From NCBI RefSeq assembly GCF_018139145.2, contig NC_059480.1:16616428-16680427 (forward strand): a stretch of 64,000 bases of DNA. The letters run 5' to 3'. The position numbers and the translations under genes are program-made. Below are positions 11,201-25,330 of the stretch, in pieces; within the stretch, counting starts at the first letter, position 1; each line of letters starts with the position of its first letter. Origin of the DNA: Gymnogyps californianus. Its lineage: Eukaryota > Chordata > Aves > Accipitriformes > Cathartidae. Under the pieces are notes generated by a model, which was not told the DNA's origin, ran no database searches, and saw nothing but the letters and a program-made list of their open reading frames with translations.

Positions 11201-14199
11201 GCACACGGGGATTTTGCAATGGAATTTAAACAAAATCAGAAAAATCACAAAAATGGTTGTTAGACACCAACATGCTGCTTTTCACCATGGTTTTTCCAAA
11301 CCAGCTGCAGTGATGGCCTTGATCTCACATTGTGTCCCTGCAGAAAGACGAGCCTGAGACCGTGCTGTGTCCTGTCAAGGTTAGAGGCAGGAGCACTTGA
11401 ATCCAGCGAGCCTTCTGCCTGCAGCTTTGCTGCAAAAACCAAGGGCGGGCAAATCCTCTGTGCGAGTATTGCAGGTAGGGCACTGCCTAAACCCACAGCT
11501 CTTTGAGGTCGGGGCTGGACTCCCAAGGGTGTGATGGGGAGATGTGCTGAAGTTCATAGCCTAGGGCTGTGGGTGCAACTTCTTTTGAAGATGGAGCCAA
11601 CCGTATCCCTTCCCAGAAAAGATCAGTGTGGTATAGAGAGAAAGAGCTTGGAAAATATTCTTCAAAATATTTGCTGAAGGTGTTGCTGTAACTGCCCAGG
11701 GACCGAAGCAGAGTCTGTTGGTTCCTTTGCTTAGAAAGCTCTGTTTTTAAGTGGTTTTTGCCAAGGCACTGCCTGTTCTAAGGCTTATATATATTCTGGG
11801 GCATCCGTGTCCTGAGTTACTCTGTCTCTTTGGAAGCAGATGAGAAACTGCAAAGTTTCATTGAAATAGTCAGAAAGGAAGAGCACTGACTTGCGGTATG
11901 TTGCACTGCGCTGCTGCTGGAAAACACTTCCCCATCCAGGCTGCCAGCCTTATCCAAAGGATCTGTGTTTGTGCAAAATATTTTAGTGATGGGGAGGAAA
12001 ATGCGTTGTGTCTTATCCCCATTTTTCTTACTTATGGAGCTGTGTAATAAGTGGATTTTTTTATGCACTGGTATTCCTGAGATCCTTCGTTGAACAAAAC
12101 ATTTCATTTTGTTCTTGAGAGTCTTTCTAGGGATAATCTTGGAGATGTATAGGTAGATGATAAGGGATTGCTTTTTTTTTTTAAGGACTCTATTAAACCT
12201 CATTCTATTTTAAGGAAGTTAGAATTAGTTAAAAATCATTATTTTCAGAGAGTTCACCTCACCCATGTCCCTTTCAGGTGCATTGCAAAGCATCCTACCT
12301 GCCAGGACTGCTGGTCTCTGTGTCGCAGGGGCTGAGAACGGACAGGAGCTGTCTCACATGTGGACAGCACTGATCCCAGGGAAGTGTTTTGCAGGCTGTT
12401 AAACAAGAGTTGTGAGATGCACTGATCTCCACAGGTGGGTGAGGGAAAGCCATTTGTTTAGAGGGGACTCACGTTGCTTTTGGGAAAGGCTTTTATTGCT
12501 TGGTGGTGTTCCTGAGTCCTGCTGATCTCTCCTGCTGAGAGCAGGAGGTTGGGGCAGGGTTTGCTGCAGCCTGAGCAAGTGGTGCTGGTGCATCTTGTGC
12601 TGTGAATTACCGTGGTGCAGAGTGGTGCGTAGGCACTTCAGGGTGCAGCACTGGCTGCAAATCCCTGTTGTGGGCTGCTGGGGAAGCTGATCTGCAGCCT
12701 TGCAGGGACTGCTCCAGCACTCCCACCCCCGGGGCAGGCAGAAGATACCCATTTCACACAGCTCTGTGCAGCCATGGCGCCGGTCAGCGTGGTGCAGAAG
12801 GTATTAAGCCCCCCCAGGTTGTCTCTGAATGGACTCAGCTGGGGGATGAGTGGGCCAAAATGCAGCCCCCGGCACCAGCATCGCTGGTGTCTGTGTGGAC
12901 TGGGGCGCCTCACCGCCAACACAGCCTCCTCAAGCAGACAGCATGTCAAGAGTTGAATTGCTCTTGCGTTTGGTCACTTCTGTCCCCTTTGCTTTAAATA
13001 CTAATGTCTTTTGGCAGCTGGTAGTTCCCCTCATCCCTTGGTTGCCAGTCTCACTCCATTTCCTTTAACATAAGCATTGCATCCTGGTGTCCAGACGCTG
13101 GTGGCTGTGCTGCTTCTCCAGAGCTGGCGCTCCGGGGTCAGTCACAGACTCAGTGGCTGTGACTGCCCGTTCATGTTTGTCTCTTTGTCCAGCCAGCCAC
13201 CTTGGCTCACTAGGGTACTGCTAATAAAACTTTATTTCAAACTGGATCCTTTTATAAGGCAGGCAAATAGCAAATAAAACAGCAGTGCGCCACTTCAGGA
13301 AGCAGTTTGTCCACTCAGCAGCTGTCAACTGCGTGTCACTTCTGTACAGCCCAGGCTGTGCTGCAAGCTTCTGGTAGCTCTCTGCAAGCATGTTCTGCGT
13401 GTTGTAAGGATGCAAAGGACATCCTCAGGCTCTCACCCCTCTTTACATCAGGCGGTCAGCTCCAGCAGTGCCCATACAGCTTTGCCTCTTCGATTTGCCT
13501 GCGTCTGAGCTGCCCGTGCATCCTGCAGTCCCCTCCACCCAGCTGCTGTGGCAGACCGACAGTGCCCTGTTTTATCGCGTGTGCATCCACTGGGCAGTTA
13601 TTCAGCTCTAGGCAGCTAACCCTGTTTGCCGCAGAGTTCCTTCCCCAGATAATGTCCATGCCTGGCCTGTAGCCTTCAGTTGGGTTACAGCTCAAGCCTG
13701 GCTCGGGCAGGCTTCATGCAGCACTTTCGCCTGCATGGGGGAGCTGAAGGCATTGCACCCCTGGCTCCCATCAGCACAATCCTCGTGCTCTCCTGCCACT
13801 TTTGTCTCTGTGTGTTGTGCTTTCCCGGCCATTCTTCCTGCTGCTCCGGTTTGCTCTCCTCCACCCAAACTGGCTGAATCTTTCTCACTGTGACCTAAGC
13901 ATCCCTAGGCCTGACTCACCAGCATATAAAGGGGCAGTTCCTATACGTACGCAGTGCTTGATTAGGGTTTCATTCCAGTAGCCTCAATGACTTGGGTGTA
14001 ACTAAGGCACAACATGTGACATCAGTGCCTGGTTGTTCCCCAGTGCTTGAGTGGGTAGTTCAAGCCTGGATGATGGGAAGGCTGCAGTGAGCAGCGTGAG
14101 AGGAGGTGCCTGGGGGAGGCAGCTCTGCAAGGCAGTGGTTTGTAGAGGACAAGGCTTGTAGCTCCCTGGCTACCTGGGGTGTGCAGGAGAGTTTCAGTT

Positions 14200-14265
14200 T
14201 TGGCAGCTGGACTCTCCAGTGTGACAGCTGAAGCTCTGGGAGTTGAATTATTCTATGATTCTTTG
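14200..14265 (+). repeat. Possible CR1 3' end
   Basis: ATTCTATGATTCTTTGA near 14249-14265 resembles the short tandem tail that ends CR1 LINEs (ATTCTATG units). It is preceded by a TGGACTCTCC segment in the expected orientation. The body of the element is not recognisable, so this is tentative. Confidence 0.3.
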
Positions 14266-16404
14266 AATGTTCCCAAGCTCAGGTCTGAGCTTAACAAAAG
14301 AGATTTCCCCATCTTGGGGGACTCATTCCAGCTTGATTACTGTTTGGGTTTTAGATGTTCAACAAAACAGTCGCTGGAAAATGACTTTGCACTGTAGCAC
14401 AAGGCTTCCCACAGTGGTGTTTTTAACTCCAAATCGCTGTTATTTTAATCAGTGTACTTCTGTTTTCCAAATCTATTTTTGGATCCTTGCTGTGAAATCT
14501 AGGTAGATTATAGGCTCCTAAATAAACCGTTTTTAGCCTCTAATGTTTTTTGAATCAAACCAAATCAGGTAGAGACACCTGAATAATCATTTGCCTGGAC
14601 TTTTTCTTTGAAAGTTACAGCACTTAAAGCTGTCACTGACCTTCCAGTAATCAGTGCGCTCAGTCATCTTGGAAAATGCAGTGTAGAAACTACAGTGTAG
14701 AAGTATTAGATAGGAAAGGTTTGCATGCTTCAGGCGTATTGTTTACATTCCTGTTCCTTTGCTGTTAATTTACGCGGTGGACGTTACAGTTCAGCTCCCA
14801 AGCGGAGTCAGGCGGTGGAGCCGTGCTCAGAAAGGGCTCCAGGTCCTGAGGGATCTTCTGTGCTGCTCTTTGGGGTTGCTTTGGTATTGCAGGCAGCCTG
14901 TGCTGAATAGCAAAGTCCTGCTAAGTAGGACTGACAGTTGTGCTCTTGCATGCTCTAGGTGTGCATCATAGGCTCTTCTCACATGCGCAGATATGCATGG
15001 AGCTGGGGTGGTAACAGGAAAACCCTACTGGTGTTTGCCTGTGCTGCACACCTGAGATGGGAGGGACTGCTCAGGTGTAAGAGCCAGCAACGCTTGGCCC
15101 TGTGAGTAAGGGATTATTTCGCTGGGGTAAAAATGTACTCAAGCCTAGAAAGAAGCATCTGTGGGAAGTGATCAGGATTACTGTGCCAAGTGAAGCAGTA
15201 CGCTGGTGTAGCTATCAGCACTTCTAGGTGCCATGGTACAGCTGGGTCAATAGTGCATTATATGAACCACTTCACTGTCCATCTTATTTAAGCTACTTAA
15301 TGCCAAGTTTGGAGGTTATACTCTACTATTGAGGGAGGAGAGCTAAGCCCAGACAGCTGAGCTCTCAGCCATATTTAACTTTGCTCCGTTTGCTCTTGGG
15401 GCCTGGGGTAGGAGAGGTGGAGTTTGGAGAAAGATAAGGAAGGGAGAAGCTGCTTGTCTTTTCACAGTGTTTCCTATGTGCCAGGAGGACCATCAGGCCT
15501 TTTGGAGTTTATCCTTGTAGATTCTCCTGTTGCAAAACTGCAGTATATTTAAGCTGTGCTATACTCTCCCTTCTATGTGCCAGCAAGCTTTGCCCTCTGC
15601 TCTCATATATACTTAGTGCTTTAGCAGTCCTGAGCATGGAGAACTACATCTGCTTTTAGGAGTCGTAAAGCAGTGCTCAGCTATCTCTTGTTTTAGAGCC
15701 AGGATGCTGCTCAGTGCAAGCAGAGACTTTGTCCCACCAGTGACCAGTGACAACAGAAGGATGTGAGCGCTAGGGAATTTCAGGCAGAGGTATGTACAAA
15801 ATGCTGCTGAAAATAGCAGAGTTTGGAGCCTCCTGAGTTGCACGCTTTGTTCTTGGTCCATCCTGAGGACAACTACTCTGACTGCCAGACTGCACCATAA
15901 GTTGGTGGTGGATTTAACAGCGTGTCCTCACAGGTGTCTGGATTTGAAATCTGGTGATATTAGCAATAAAACTTGTAGTTTTATACTGTGTAATGGCATA
16001 GGTGTATCTGCCCTTTAATCTGAAAGCACTGAGCTCGAGGTTGTTAGCATAAATGGAAGGGAGTGTGACTTAGCTTATGCAGAAAGAAAAAGAGTTAGCT
16101 GAGTTGGTACCTATACTTGCTGTGGACTTACATCAGTTCTAATGGCTCGCGTTGATGCCTGATGACTTACTAAAGCACAATAACTGCATTGTGCTTTGAA
16201 CCACGTATTTTGAATCCAGCGGGTTGGGTTTTCATTCTGCAGAGCGCTCAGGTGCGATCTGGCAGACCTCACGCTTATACGTAGCAACCGCCTGATGGTC
16301 CCAACTGTGTTTTATTTGAGACTGTGTGACCCAGACAAGTGCTGCTGTGGCCACCAGCAACAGTTCATGAGGCAGGACAGAAATGGATGGGTTTGGTCCA
16401 GCCC

Positions 16405-16480
16405 AGCACTCCATGCCCTGATTTGCTCATCTGTGGAATGAGTTTGATGTGGAGTAATTATACACCAGGCACTTGGCATT
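16405..16480 (-). repeat. MIR-like SINE remnant, reverse orientation
   Basis: CTGATTTGCTCATCTGTGGA followed by ATGAG resembles the reverse complement of the conserved MIR/L2-type segment (TCAGTTTCCTCATCTGTAAAATG), and an accompanying CACCAGGCACTTGGCATTAT fits the neighbouring part of MIR. It is old and diverged. Confidence 0.35.
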
Positions 16481-19400
16481 ATAAGACATAACTGACACAC
16501 ATATTAGGAGAGTGTAAGATGTGCTGCATGATGTCTGTGCACTGTGAGTGAGCTCCGACGGGAATAGCACGCATAAACAGTAGCAGATTAATTAAAGATG
16601 TCCTGTACTGCAAGAGAAAAGCCCAATTATGGAAGCAGTTTCCTCAGAGTCAATAGTGCTGCCTGGCTTATTAGCAGCGCATGAGCTAACTGTCTTCTCA
16701 GTGGAAACTGGTCATGCAGCATTATGAACAGTCACAACTGTCCTACGTAAGAAAGAGAAGACGTATATGACAGCCATGCAGGTCCAGGACAGGTAGCTTC
16801 AGACATGACCCTTCGTTAAAGCTCCTTCGCAGGGAGCAGTACAGCATCTATGTTTCAGCAGCACAGGACTCCATACAGCAAACATTTTTGGTTAGGCATT
16901 CCTTATTACCTTTGCAGAGATCTTTTTGACTTCAGGACCTTCAGTGTATTTCATTCCAGATGTTTTTCCCTGAGCTGCTGCTGCTGCTTTTTAAAGGGCC
17001 CTCAAAACCTGATGACATCCCTGGGATCTGGGGGAAATTGAGCATCTCAGATGAGTGGGAGCCCTGAATTATTACCAGGCTGCAGAATAATGGTTCTCCT
17101 TGTTTTGGGCCTTTAAAGCCTGATAGGATCACTGTAGGAAATGTGGCCCAAGGGGTTTTTTTGGAGTGGTTCCTGAGTTACAAACACTTTCTGGTTGGAA
17201 CCTGGACTGAATCTGGAAAGCCAGCTGCCTTGTCCAGGGGCAACAGTTTTCATTTCACAGAGCAGGATGCATCTGGCTGAGGATGAAGGGTGAAGTGGGG
17301 GTCCTCAATGTCCTGAACCCAATCCCATCCCTCTGTCACATCACCACACCGTGCCATAAATCCCATCCCATCATCACACCACAAATTCCCCTGGGAATCT
17401 GCTCTGCACACCTCTATTTCTTTCTGCTGAACCTCATCAGCAAAACCCCTACAATCAGCACGAGCTAGTGCAAGGAGAGCCAGACCCATGTTCATAGCCC
17501 AACCAGCCACGGGGCTGAGCAGGGCTGACAGCTCGTCCTGTCTGCAGCTGTGCTGCTTGAGGAGAGTTGCTGAGAGTGACTCTCCCTTTGCAGCAAGACT
17601 TTATCTATTTTTCATATTGCTTTGCTTTAAAAGAAAAAAAAAATCACTGCTGGAAAAATAATTATTTCAACATCCATTGAGAGTTTTTTGGAAAGTTGAT
17701 ATTCTGCTTAATTTCAAATCCATGGAGTGAACTGTAATTTCAGCTCTGGAGCATGTTTCAGTTTGTCTTCCTCTCATGGGAGAGTCAAAAGAGAAATGTA
17801 AGTGAGAAAAGCGGGGCAGGGAACAGAAACGGCAGAGGAATCAGGGGAAACGAGTCACAGCATCAAACGTGCTTGGCAGACTCCTGTGCCAAACCGGAGG
17901 AGGAGGTCATGGGAATGTCATCGTGTTGCGGGGCACTCACCTGTAGCAAGTTTTGAGGAGGGTGAGTAGTGGTGGGTTCGGTTTGTTTTGAAAGGAGGAA
18001 CTTGCAAAAAGGTTGGATTTTAACTTCTTTGTGCAGAAATCTGGAGCAAGAGTTCGTGCTGGGACCGAAGCAGCCAGGCAGGCTCTGCTGCAGCTGGGAA
18101 AGAGGGAGCTGATGGCAATATCTCGCAGGGCCTCGACCCTGCACAAAGCAAACGGCTGTCGTTCTTGTCTTTTAACTTGTCAGGTATCTTGTCTGCATCA
18201 CGGTTTTGAAGGCCGTGTAGCTTTGCTTCCAATCCCGTAAAGCCTGTGTGCCAGGTGTCTGGCAAGGCCAGGGCTTTCACACGGGGGATTTGGTCCTTCC
18301 CCCAGGAGGGACAGGTCCTCCAGGCCAGGTAGCCAGAGAGGTTTAACCAGGGTTGCTCTCAGGTAGTGCGCGACAGGTTTTCCCGTCACTGAAGCATGTC
18401 CAAAATTTGATAATTTTTTTTTTGTGCCTAGATCCCGCTAGAAGATTTCATAGTTACAATGTAACCTTTCTTTTGTAGGGCATTGGTCTTCAGCAGCAAG
18501 CATAGACACATTTCTTTTCTGAACTACAGTTAGATGTATTGTTACAGAAGAAAATTTGCAACGGAGCTGATTGGTCTTTTGATGGCTCCCAGGTTAGCAA
18601 TTGGGAGTGTCTTAGTCTGTTCATAAACACCCTTTCTACTACAAAGTGAGGATTTCCAGGAGCTTTTGGCCTTTGCTTTAGCAAAAGGGATACACTTACC
18701 TGGCATGTGATGCAGTACCCTAAACTCTGCTTTACCTGAGACATACATCTTTGTATCCAATTACAGAAGTGTTAGTACATTAAACTGCTCTGTTATGTCT
18801 TCTGCAGAGCTGTGCAGGGAGTCTTGTGGATTTGGGAGACCTCAGAGCTTGCTTGTGCATACACGCTCTTATGTGCTTATGGGCACAGAGCTTTAGGAAA
18901 GAAGATAGCAGTTGTATTCCTTGAATTCTTCAGAGTTCCCCACTGGAAGAAAACTTGGCAAAAATATGGCATCCTGAATTTGTAAATGTTTGCTTCTTTG
19001 TTCGCATTTGCTCATATCCCCGGAGGAATGAAGTCATTTATTTGTTTTGCCCTGCTGCTTCACACTCCTACTTATGAATGGTAGGGAACAAGACTGGGAG
19101 TATGAATAGCCTGGCCGCATGTGGTTTTGAAAGACGTGTTCACTTGCACATTAGTGTCCGAATAGAATAGCTGGCTCTGAAATCCTATCAGTAAGGCTTT
19201 TGAGTAACTTAAAACCTTTCTAGTAGATGCTTAGAATTTCTTCCACTCTGACATTGTGTAAGCCCCTCTTGAAGTTTCATTACCTCAGTAACCACAGAAA
19301 AGCAGCCAGCCTTTTCACTGAAACTTTCTCCACAAAGGTCTGGATTCCTTTTTTTTTTTCCCTTTTTCCTTGAATGCAGAGCACAGCTTATTGTAGTTTA

Positions 19401-22400
19401 AATACAGGGTAGAAGGCCAAGATCACATATGGATCTGGGTGGCAGTCGTGCTAAAGATGGAGTATGAATGTGTCTTGTCCCCTGGCTACCTCTGTGCAAC
19501 TCTGCACTAAATATGGAAGATGACCCATATAATTTTCAACATAAGTAGGATATTCAGTGCTTTCTTTAGAGTAGCTTATAAAAGACCAGTCCCAAACAGC
19601 TGCCATTTCATGGGCCGTTCTTGGTATTTTCCATGCTTTAAATAACTCCAGAGCTTTGTGTTGTGCTCTGGGGGGAGCTTTCCCTACTTTCTCTCTAGAA
19701 GTTGTTGCAGAGGCTCGTGTGTTGCTTTAGTGGTTCACCACTGGGTTAGCAGGGCATTGTGGCGTGGGCAGTCACAAGATTTCTCTATCGCTCCTTCTCC
19801 CGGGTGCAGGTTTCCCAGCAGAGGGACTTCGGCCCTCCCCAGAACAGCACTTGTCCTCCTTGGCGCGAGCATCCCCTTCCCGCGTTCACCACCGAGGCCC
19901 ATCAAGGTTCCTTCCAACCTGACTCCTCCTGCTACTGGTAACGTAGACCAGAAGAATTACCCAGGAACAAAAAATGTATTTTTTTGCCCAGCTTTTTGTC
20001 CTGGCTGGTTTCACACCAGGAGACAGCGACAGTGTATGCCACTGCTATGTAGAAAGCCTAAAATCTCCTCTTGAAAATTTTAGGCAAACCTCTGCCAGCA
20101 GCCAATACGTGGAGCTGCTGAGGACTTTTTCTTGCTGTGGGGTACTGCTAGGACTTGGGAAAGATTTTAATTTTTGCCTTTTTTTCCCTTTTTGTCTTTT
20201 TTTTTTGAGTGGCCTGACCCCAAACAACTGAAATCAATGGCAAACTGAACATCGAGTGAAAAAGTTTTTGATTTGAACCCCCTGAACTCTCAATTTAAAT
20301 CCAGTCAAGTTCCGCTTGCCGACGTTTGGAGAAAGGCAAAGGAAAAGACCTTTTTAGACACCAGGCAATGCATTATATGTGTCTCCCCAGACACTCAATT
20401 TTCAGTTTTTTTTTTATTCAGACACCTATAAAATTAAGGGATTATTTTCTTTGGCACAAGATCATGCCTATTTTCAGAAGCATCCAGAGCTGCTCCGAAT
20501 GCTGCGGTCACTGCTGCTGGGGGAATTGGTGCCAGGCAGCTGCTCTTCATTTTTAGGGAATTTAAGAAAAGTTCATAGTGCTTAGCTGGTGTTTTATGTT
20601 TAGTAAAGCCTGTGTTTTCTCCCTCAGATGTTCATTAATCACGTTATTTGTTGCTTAAGCAGCAAGGTAGCAATCAGACAGAAATGATTGATGTTATTTG
20701 CTCATATCCGATACAAAGTTGTTGGAGTATGAAAAAAAGATGAGAAGACTTCTCAGTCCTGAGAAAGAAAAGCTGTTACTTCTGCCTGTGCTGTGGGGGG
20801 TCCAAGGCAAGAAGCTTACCTTAGCTGAGCAAATAAGCACACAAAGGTCATCTAACAGCTTTCCTTTTTCACGGTGGTGATGGCTTTTTTTTTCTCCAGC
20901 TAATGATTTTTTCGTGTGTAATCTGCACACAGCCAGTGTGTGGTTCTGCTCCATGCTAGCGGATGGGATGCTCAGAGCCAGTAACAGGCATACTAACTTC
21001 TGGAGTTGATGGACTTTCATCTCAGCCTGCAGTGCTTGCATTGATGTGGTAGTTAAATTACTGAGAGTGTACAAGTTCAGCAAGGCAAAAGGAGGAATGA
21101 GAGTTCCCTGCTCTCAGTTTGTGACTGTGGGCAGAATCTGCTGGGAATCAGCCACCAACCCAATAAAATGAAAAGATATGAAGAGGCTAGAAGTTTGATC
21201 ATATGCTTTGCCACAGATCACACCACGACTTGTTAGAATTATTCAGTTCAGAAGACTAAAAGGCCCCAGTAAATTGCCTTCCATAGAAAATGTAAAAAAA
21301 CAAAAAAACCAAAAAGCAATGTATGACAGAAGGGTAGCAATGGCAAATGGACTGGCAGGGCTGCTCTGTGCCCTGCTCCGGACAGCATGGGTCTCTCCAA
21401 TGACCTGAAGTCCATCACTCTTTCTTCATTTTTAAATTAATTTCAGTCATGTAGGTACAGCTGTTCAAACTCACGTGCAGATGGGAGGTTTTGCCCTACA
21501 CGTTTTCATTGCAGATGATAACTGCAGAAGGAAAAAGGCTTCACTGCGCTGTGGGGATCGGGCTGAACTGTGTGTGTTGGCAGGTGGACAAGAATTATCT
21601 CTTCATTAGCAAGCTGTGAATGTTTGATCTAAACTTGTTGTGGGGAAGCAGGTGTGAATTGCTGCCTGCAATTCATGTTGTTTCTTCTGTATCTCCTACC
21701 CACGCCAGATGGTATCTGGTTCATCAGCACAGCCACTTGTTTCCAGCCTGTGCTTCTGGTTAGACCTAACCAAATCCACAAGTGGGATGTAAGAGGGAAA
21801 CAACTCTTGGTCTTTCCGTAATATTCCTAAGACAGAGGTTTGCCACATCTTTCAGTGGATGCTAATGTTGCCACCGAGTCCCTCTCTGGCTGTCTCAAGT
21901 GTGATATGCAATAGACAGGGCAATGAAACCATTTTGTCATAAAAGCTGTGGTGCTAGAGCTGCTTCCCTGAGACAGCTGACATTTCACACTCCCTACTGA
22001 GAAAGCCTTGCTGTAATCTGCTAGATAAGGGAAGTATTTTTATTTCACCTCCCTTTCACCTCCGAATACACTGCTTGCTAAGAATCTGGCTGTGCCACAA
22101 CTGCACATTTTTGCAAGGAGAGGAGGAGGCTCTCAGTTACCACAGATGTTGGTCTTTCTTACCGTGTTACAGCTTGCTGAGTCAAGCAGATGCAGCCCGG
22201 AGATGATGTAGGTTGCATCTCAGACTTCCCAGGTTTTTCCACCCTTGCAGACCTCCCAGCTGGTCATTGTGGTTTCAGCTAAAAATAGAATTAAGGGACT
22301 TGATTCGTCCTTCGGGGAAAGAGCAGAGGAAGGACCTGGATTTTCATGTCTTTTCCATGCAGGAAGCATGGTTGATCCTGTGGCTTCAGGAGCTTATCAC

Positions 22401-24935
22401 CTGAAGCCCTGTGATGTATGGAATCTGGGAACTGCTCCCAACTCTTGGCCCCTCACGGGGATATGGGGATTGCTGTACTGGCACTGTCATCAACAGAAGC
22501 GACACTGAATAGGTCAGAGTAGAAATACCAATATGGCTTTGTCTGGAAAGTCACAGAATGGACGAAATGGCGCTCTCAGAGCCATTTGGTCACAACATTT
22601 TGAAATCAGGAGCCTGCAGTTTGGCATCTCATCCTGTAGGAGAGCAACTAAGTAAGTTTTCAGAAGCTCTGAGTACTGACAGCTGCCATGTCCCTCACAC
22701 TGAAGTTCCAGAGGCAAACGTTGGCATTGGGCTCTTGAAGGGCTGATCACCTTCCTGCTTCAGCCTTGGGGAGTCAGGACACTTTCTGGCTGTGATGTTT
22801 TGGGCTGTGATGCTGACTGCTGAGGCACCTGGAGCTGGGAAACCTTGCTGGACTGGGAAGTTACTGTGGTGCTGATTCAGAAAGGCAGATGGGGAAGATG
22901 CTAGAAGATGCCTATATTGTGACATTTGTCCAAAAGAGATTGTTTCCAGGAAGAGAATTGCTATACTTCTTTCACAACTTCAGTTATAAGCAACCAGCCT
23001 GGAATGGAGCCTGGAAAATGTAGAGAGTCATGGACTTTTTCATTCTTGGTTGTACACAGCCTCTTCATCTTGGCCCTTGAGAAAGAGCAGAGCTCTGGTT
23101 TATTTTCCAGCTCACAGCCAAGGTAGACTAGTCTCATGGAAACTAGATACTTGCAGAAGAAAAATGTAGAGGGTGTTGGTTTGTTTTCTTTGCCATTTAT
23201 CTTGCTGGAGAAGAGGAGATGAAGGATTGGAAATGAGACAGGTATATCATCCCCTGATTAATGTGAATTGTCTAGTGTGTTTTGGGATGAATCCCAGTTT
23301 CCTTTGGTTATTTTTATCCTAAAAGGTGTGAAGTGCTAATCTCAATTTCATCAAGCGACTTGTTGATGCTTCTCACACAATAGATGCTTCAGCTGAAATG
23401 TCCCAGCGTGAGGAAACAATCAGAGGCTCTTATGGGCGCTCTGGGGGAGAGCAGTAAATTAGGCTGAAGCTTGAGGTACCAGCCGAGGAGAAGGCTGATG
23501 AAGGCAGTGGCGCACGAGTGGCTGCCTGCCTGTGCCTGATGCGCTGATCTTGCACTACAGATTGATTTTCTGCTCCTGTGTTTTCAAAGATACCAATGAC
23601 ATCAGTCAAGCAACTTTTTTTCATCTTCCTCTTTCCCGGGTCTATACCGTTGGGTTCAACAGGGAGCAGCACGAAACCAGAGGTGAGAAACTGCCTGGCC
23701 AACACAGGGCTCCTTTGACTTCTGGTTTCAGGAGGAGGCAAAGTTGGAACAGAAGCAATTTCCCACCTGGAATTTCCTGTTTGGGTGCTGGGAAGGTTGT
23801 TAGGGATTCTGATCTTAATTAGGAATTTTCTGTTTCAATTAAGATCCCTTCCAGATAAACTCGAGCCCCATACCAGATGTCTCATAAACTCTTCCCTGCA
23901 ATTCTGCTCCTTTGAAGCTCCTTGCAATAACAGACTATGGACATGCAGTGCAGAAACCACATTTAGATTTTCTAGTGAGAAAACCTATTTGTCCCAGGCT
24001 TTTTGTTATTGCTCTTGTTACTCTTAGTAACATTACGTGCACTAGAAAACAGATGATTAATGGTATGATGGGAAGGGGAGGTTTGTTTTTGGTTTTTGTT
24101 TTTAGGCAACTGACACAAGAGCGGCTGTATCCAGTTAGAACAAAGGTCCCTAAGAGTGGCCAGCACTGGGCACTCAAGGAGCGACAGAAGAACAGTGAAA
24201 ATGTTGTGACACTTGCCTCAAATGCTCACCCAGCCTCCAGAACTGGTGGCTGTGGGGCAGCCTAGATCTGAGGTTGGTGTCTGTGCCTGTGAGAGCTTCC
24301 ACTGGATTTTTCCTTTATGAATTTGTCTGGTTGCTTTTGCACTTTCATAAAGGTTTTGCATCCACCGCCCCTTCAAAGTGTAATGATGCTCTGTGTGAAG
24401 ACTTGCCACCTTGCCTTTGGTCTGAAATTGTCACCTTCTTCCTCTTGCTGCCCCTCATTGTAATGTATTTATTTATTGGTGACTCAGTCAACTCCTTCAG
24501 CAGTCTAAAAGTTCTTGAAAAAACAAAACAAAAAAAAAGGAGGCAGTGTCACTGTGTAGGTGATGCTATTTAAATTGTCCTTTTGTGCAGATGATTGACA
24601 TAGATTTCTGTGCTGTATTAATAACGTGCATGTGTATTTGTGTGGGGGAGGGAGTCAGGATGGGGAGGTTGGTGGGGTGGAGGGTTCACAGGGCAGGGTG
24701 GGAAAATCAAAATGCCAGGAGAAGGCTCTGTGGTCCACCCAACAAACCCGCAACAGGGTCTGCTGGGAGCTGGAACTGGGCAAGTTCAGAGCACAAATAG
24801 GGTGCTTATTTTCAATATTAAGGGCAGTTAGCAATCGCAGTGATTCATTAAGACTTAGGGCAAGTTGTATGTCCTGGGAAATTATCTGAACTAAAAGTGC
24901 TCAAGATCTCTCAGAAATTGAAATTAATTCTGAAA

Positions 24936-25330
24936 AGTCATAGATTCATGCAAATGTTGGGTTGGGGGGCATTTAAAAACTTACGTAGTCCAACTACCTG
25001 CTATGAGATAGGTACATGCCAGATATTTCTCAGATGTGTTTTTAAAAGCCTCCTGAGAAGGAGAATCCCAAATTCCCAAAGGAAAATGTCCTTGAAGTTG
25101 GGAATTTTTTTCCTGATACCTAGATAAACATTTTTGCACGCTACAAACTAAGCCAGTGTATAGACCCTGGCTCCTCATCACCTTTCTTTTTATATATCAG
25201 CCTTTTATAGATTTGAAGGCTGTTTTCAGCTCCCCTGTCAGTTTTTTTCAATTCTAGCTTGAGAAAACCCACTACTTTCGTCCCTCCCTCCTGGACCAGA
25301 CCTTCTAGAGCCATTTTATCTCTCTCTTCC
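24936..25330 (-). repeat. Ancient CR1 LINE 3' end
   Basis: Read on the + strand this follows the reverse complement of a CR1 3' UTR in order: TCATAGATTCATG, a GTAGTCCAACTACCTGC segment, TTTTTTTCCTGATACCTAGA, then ATAGATTTGAAGGCTGTTTT with CAGCTCCCCTGTCAG and a final CTCCTGGACCAG-like stretch. This order is characteristic of avian CR1 copies inserted antisense. Many substitutions mean it is an old copy. It is 5'-truncated, as CR1 copies usually are, and has no open frame. Confidence 0.7.

Larger units (their letters stand above)
7915..24930. other. Intron 1, second segment: no gene seen
   Basis: These 17 kb are unremarkable single-copy-like intron sequence with short poly(A)/(T) tracts near 8245, 10081, 12170 and 20190. 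Short CR1-like tails near 8185-8222 and 14200-14265 and a MIR-like piece near 16405-16480 are listed separately. A region near 9525-9590 resembles an old sauropsid repeat (TTTACACTGGGGAAACTGAG and flanks). Open frames here are short and lack coding character. Confidence 0.5.

Noticed and set aside
16172..16197. Hairpin with 10-bp arms (AAAGCACAAT / ATTGTGCTTT)
   Set aside because: About one such 10-bp inverted repeat with a short loop is expected by chance in a window of this size.
19895..19925. AAGGTTCCTTCCAACCTGAC, reminiscent of a CR1 3' segment
   Set aside because: Only about 20 bases match, with no flanking CR1 sequence, so a chance match is likely.
23811..23846. Inverted repeat GATCTTAATT / AATTAAGATC with a 16-nt spacer
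   Set aside because: Ten-base AT-rich arms are within chance expectation, and no extension of the arms is convincing.
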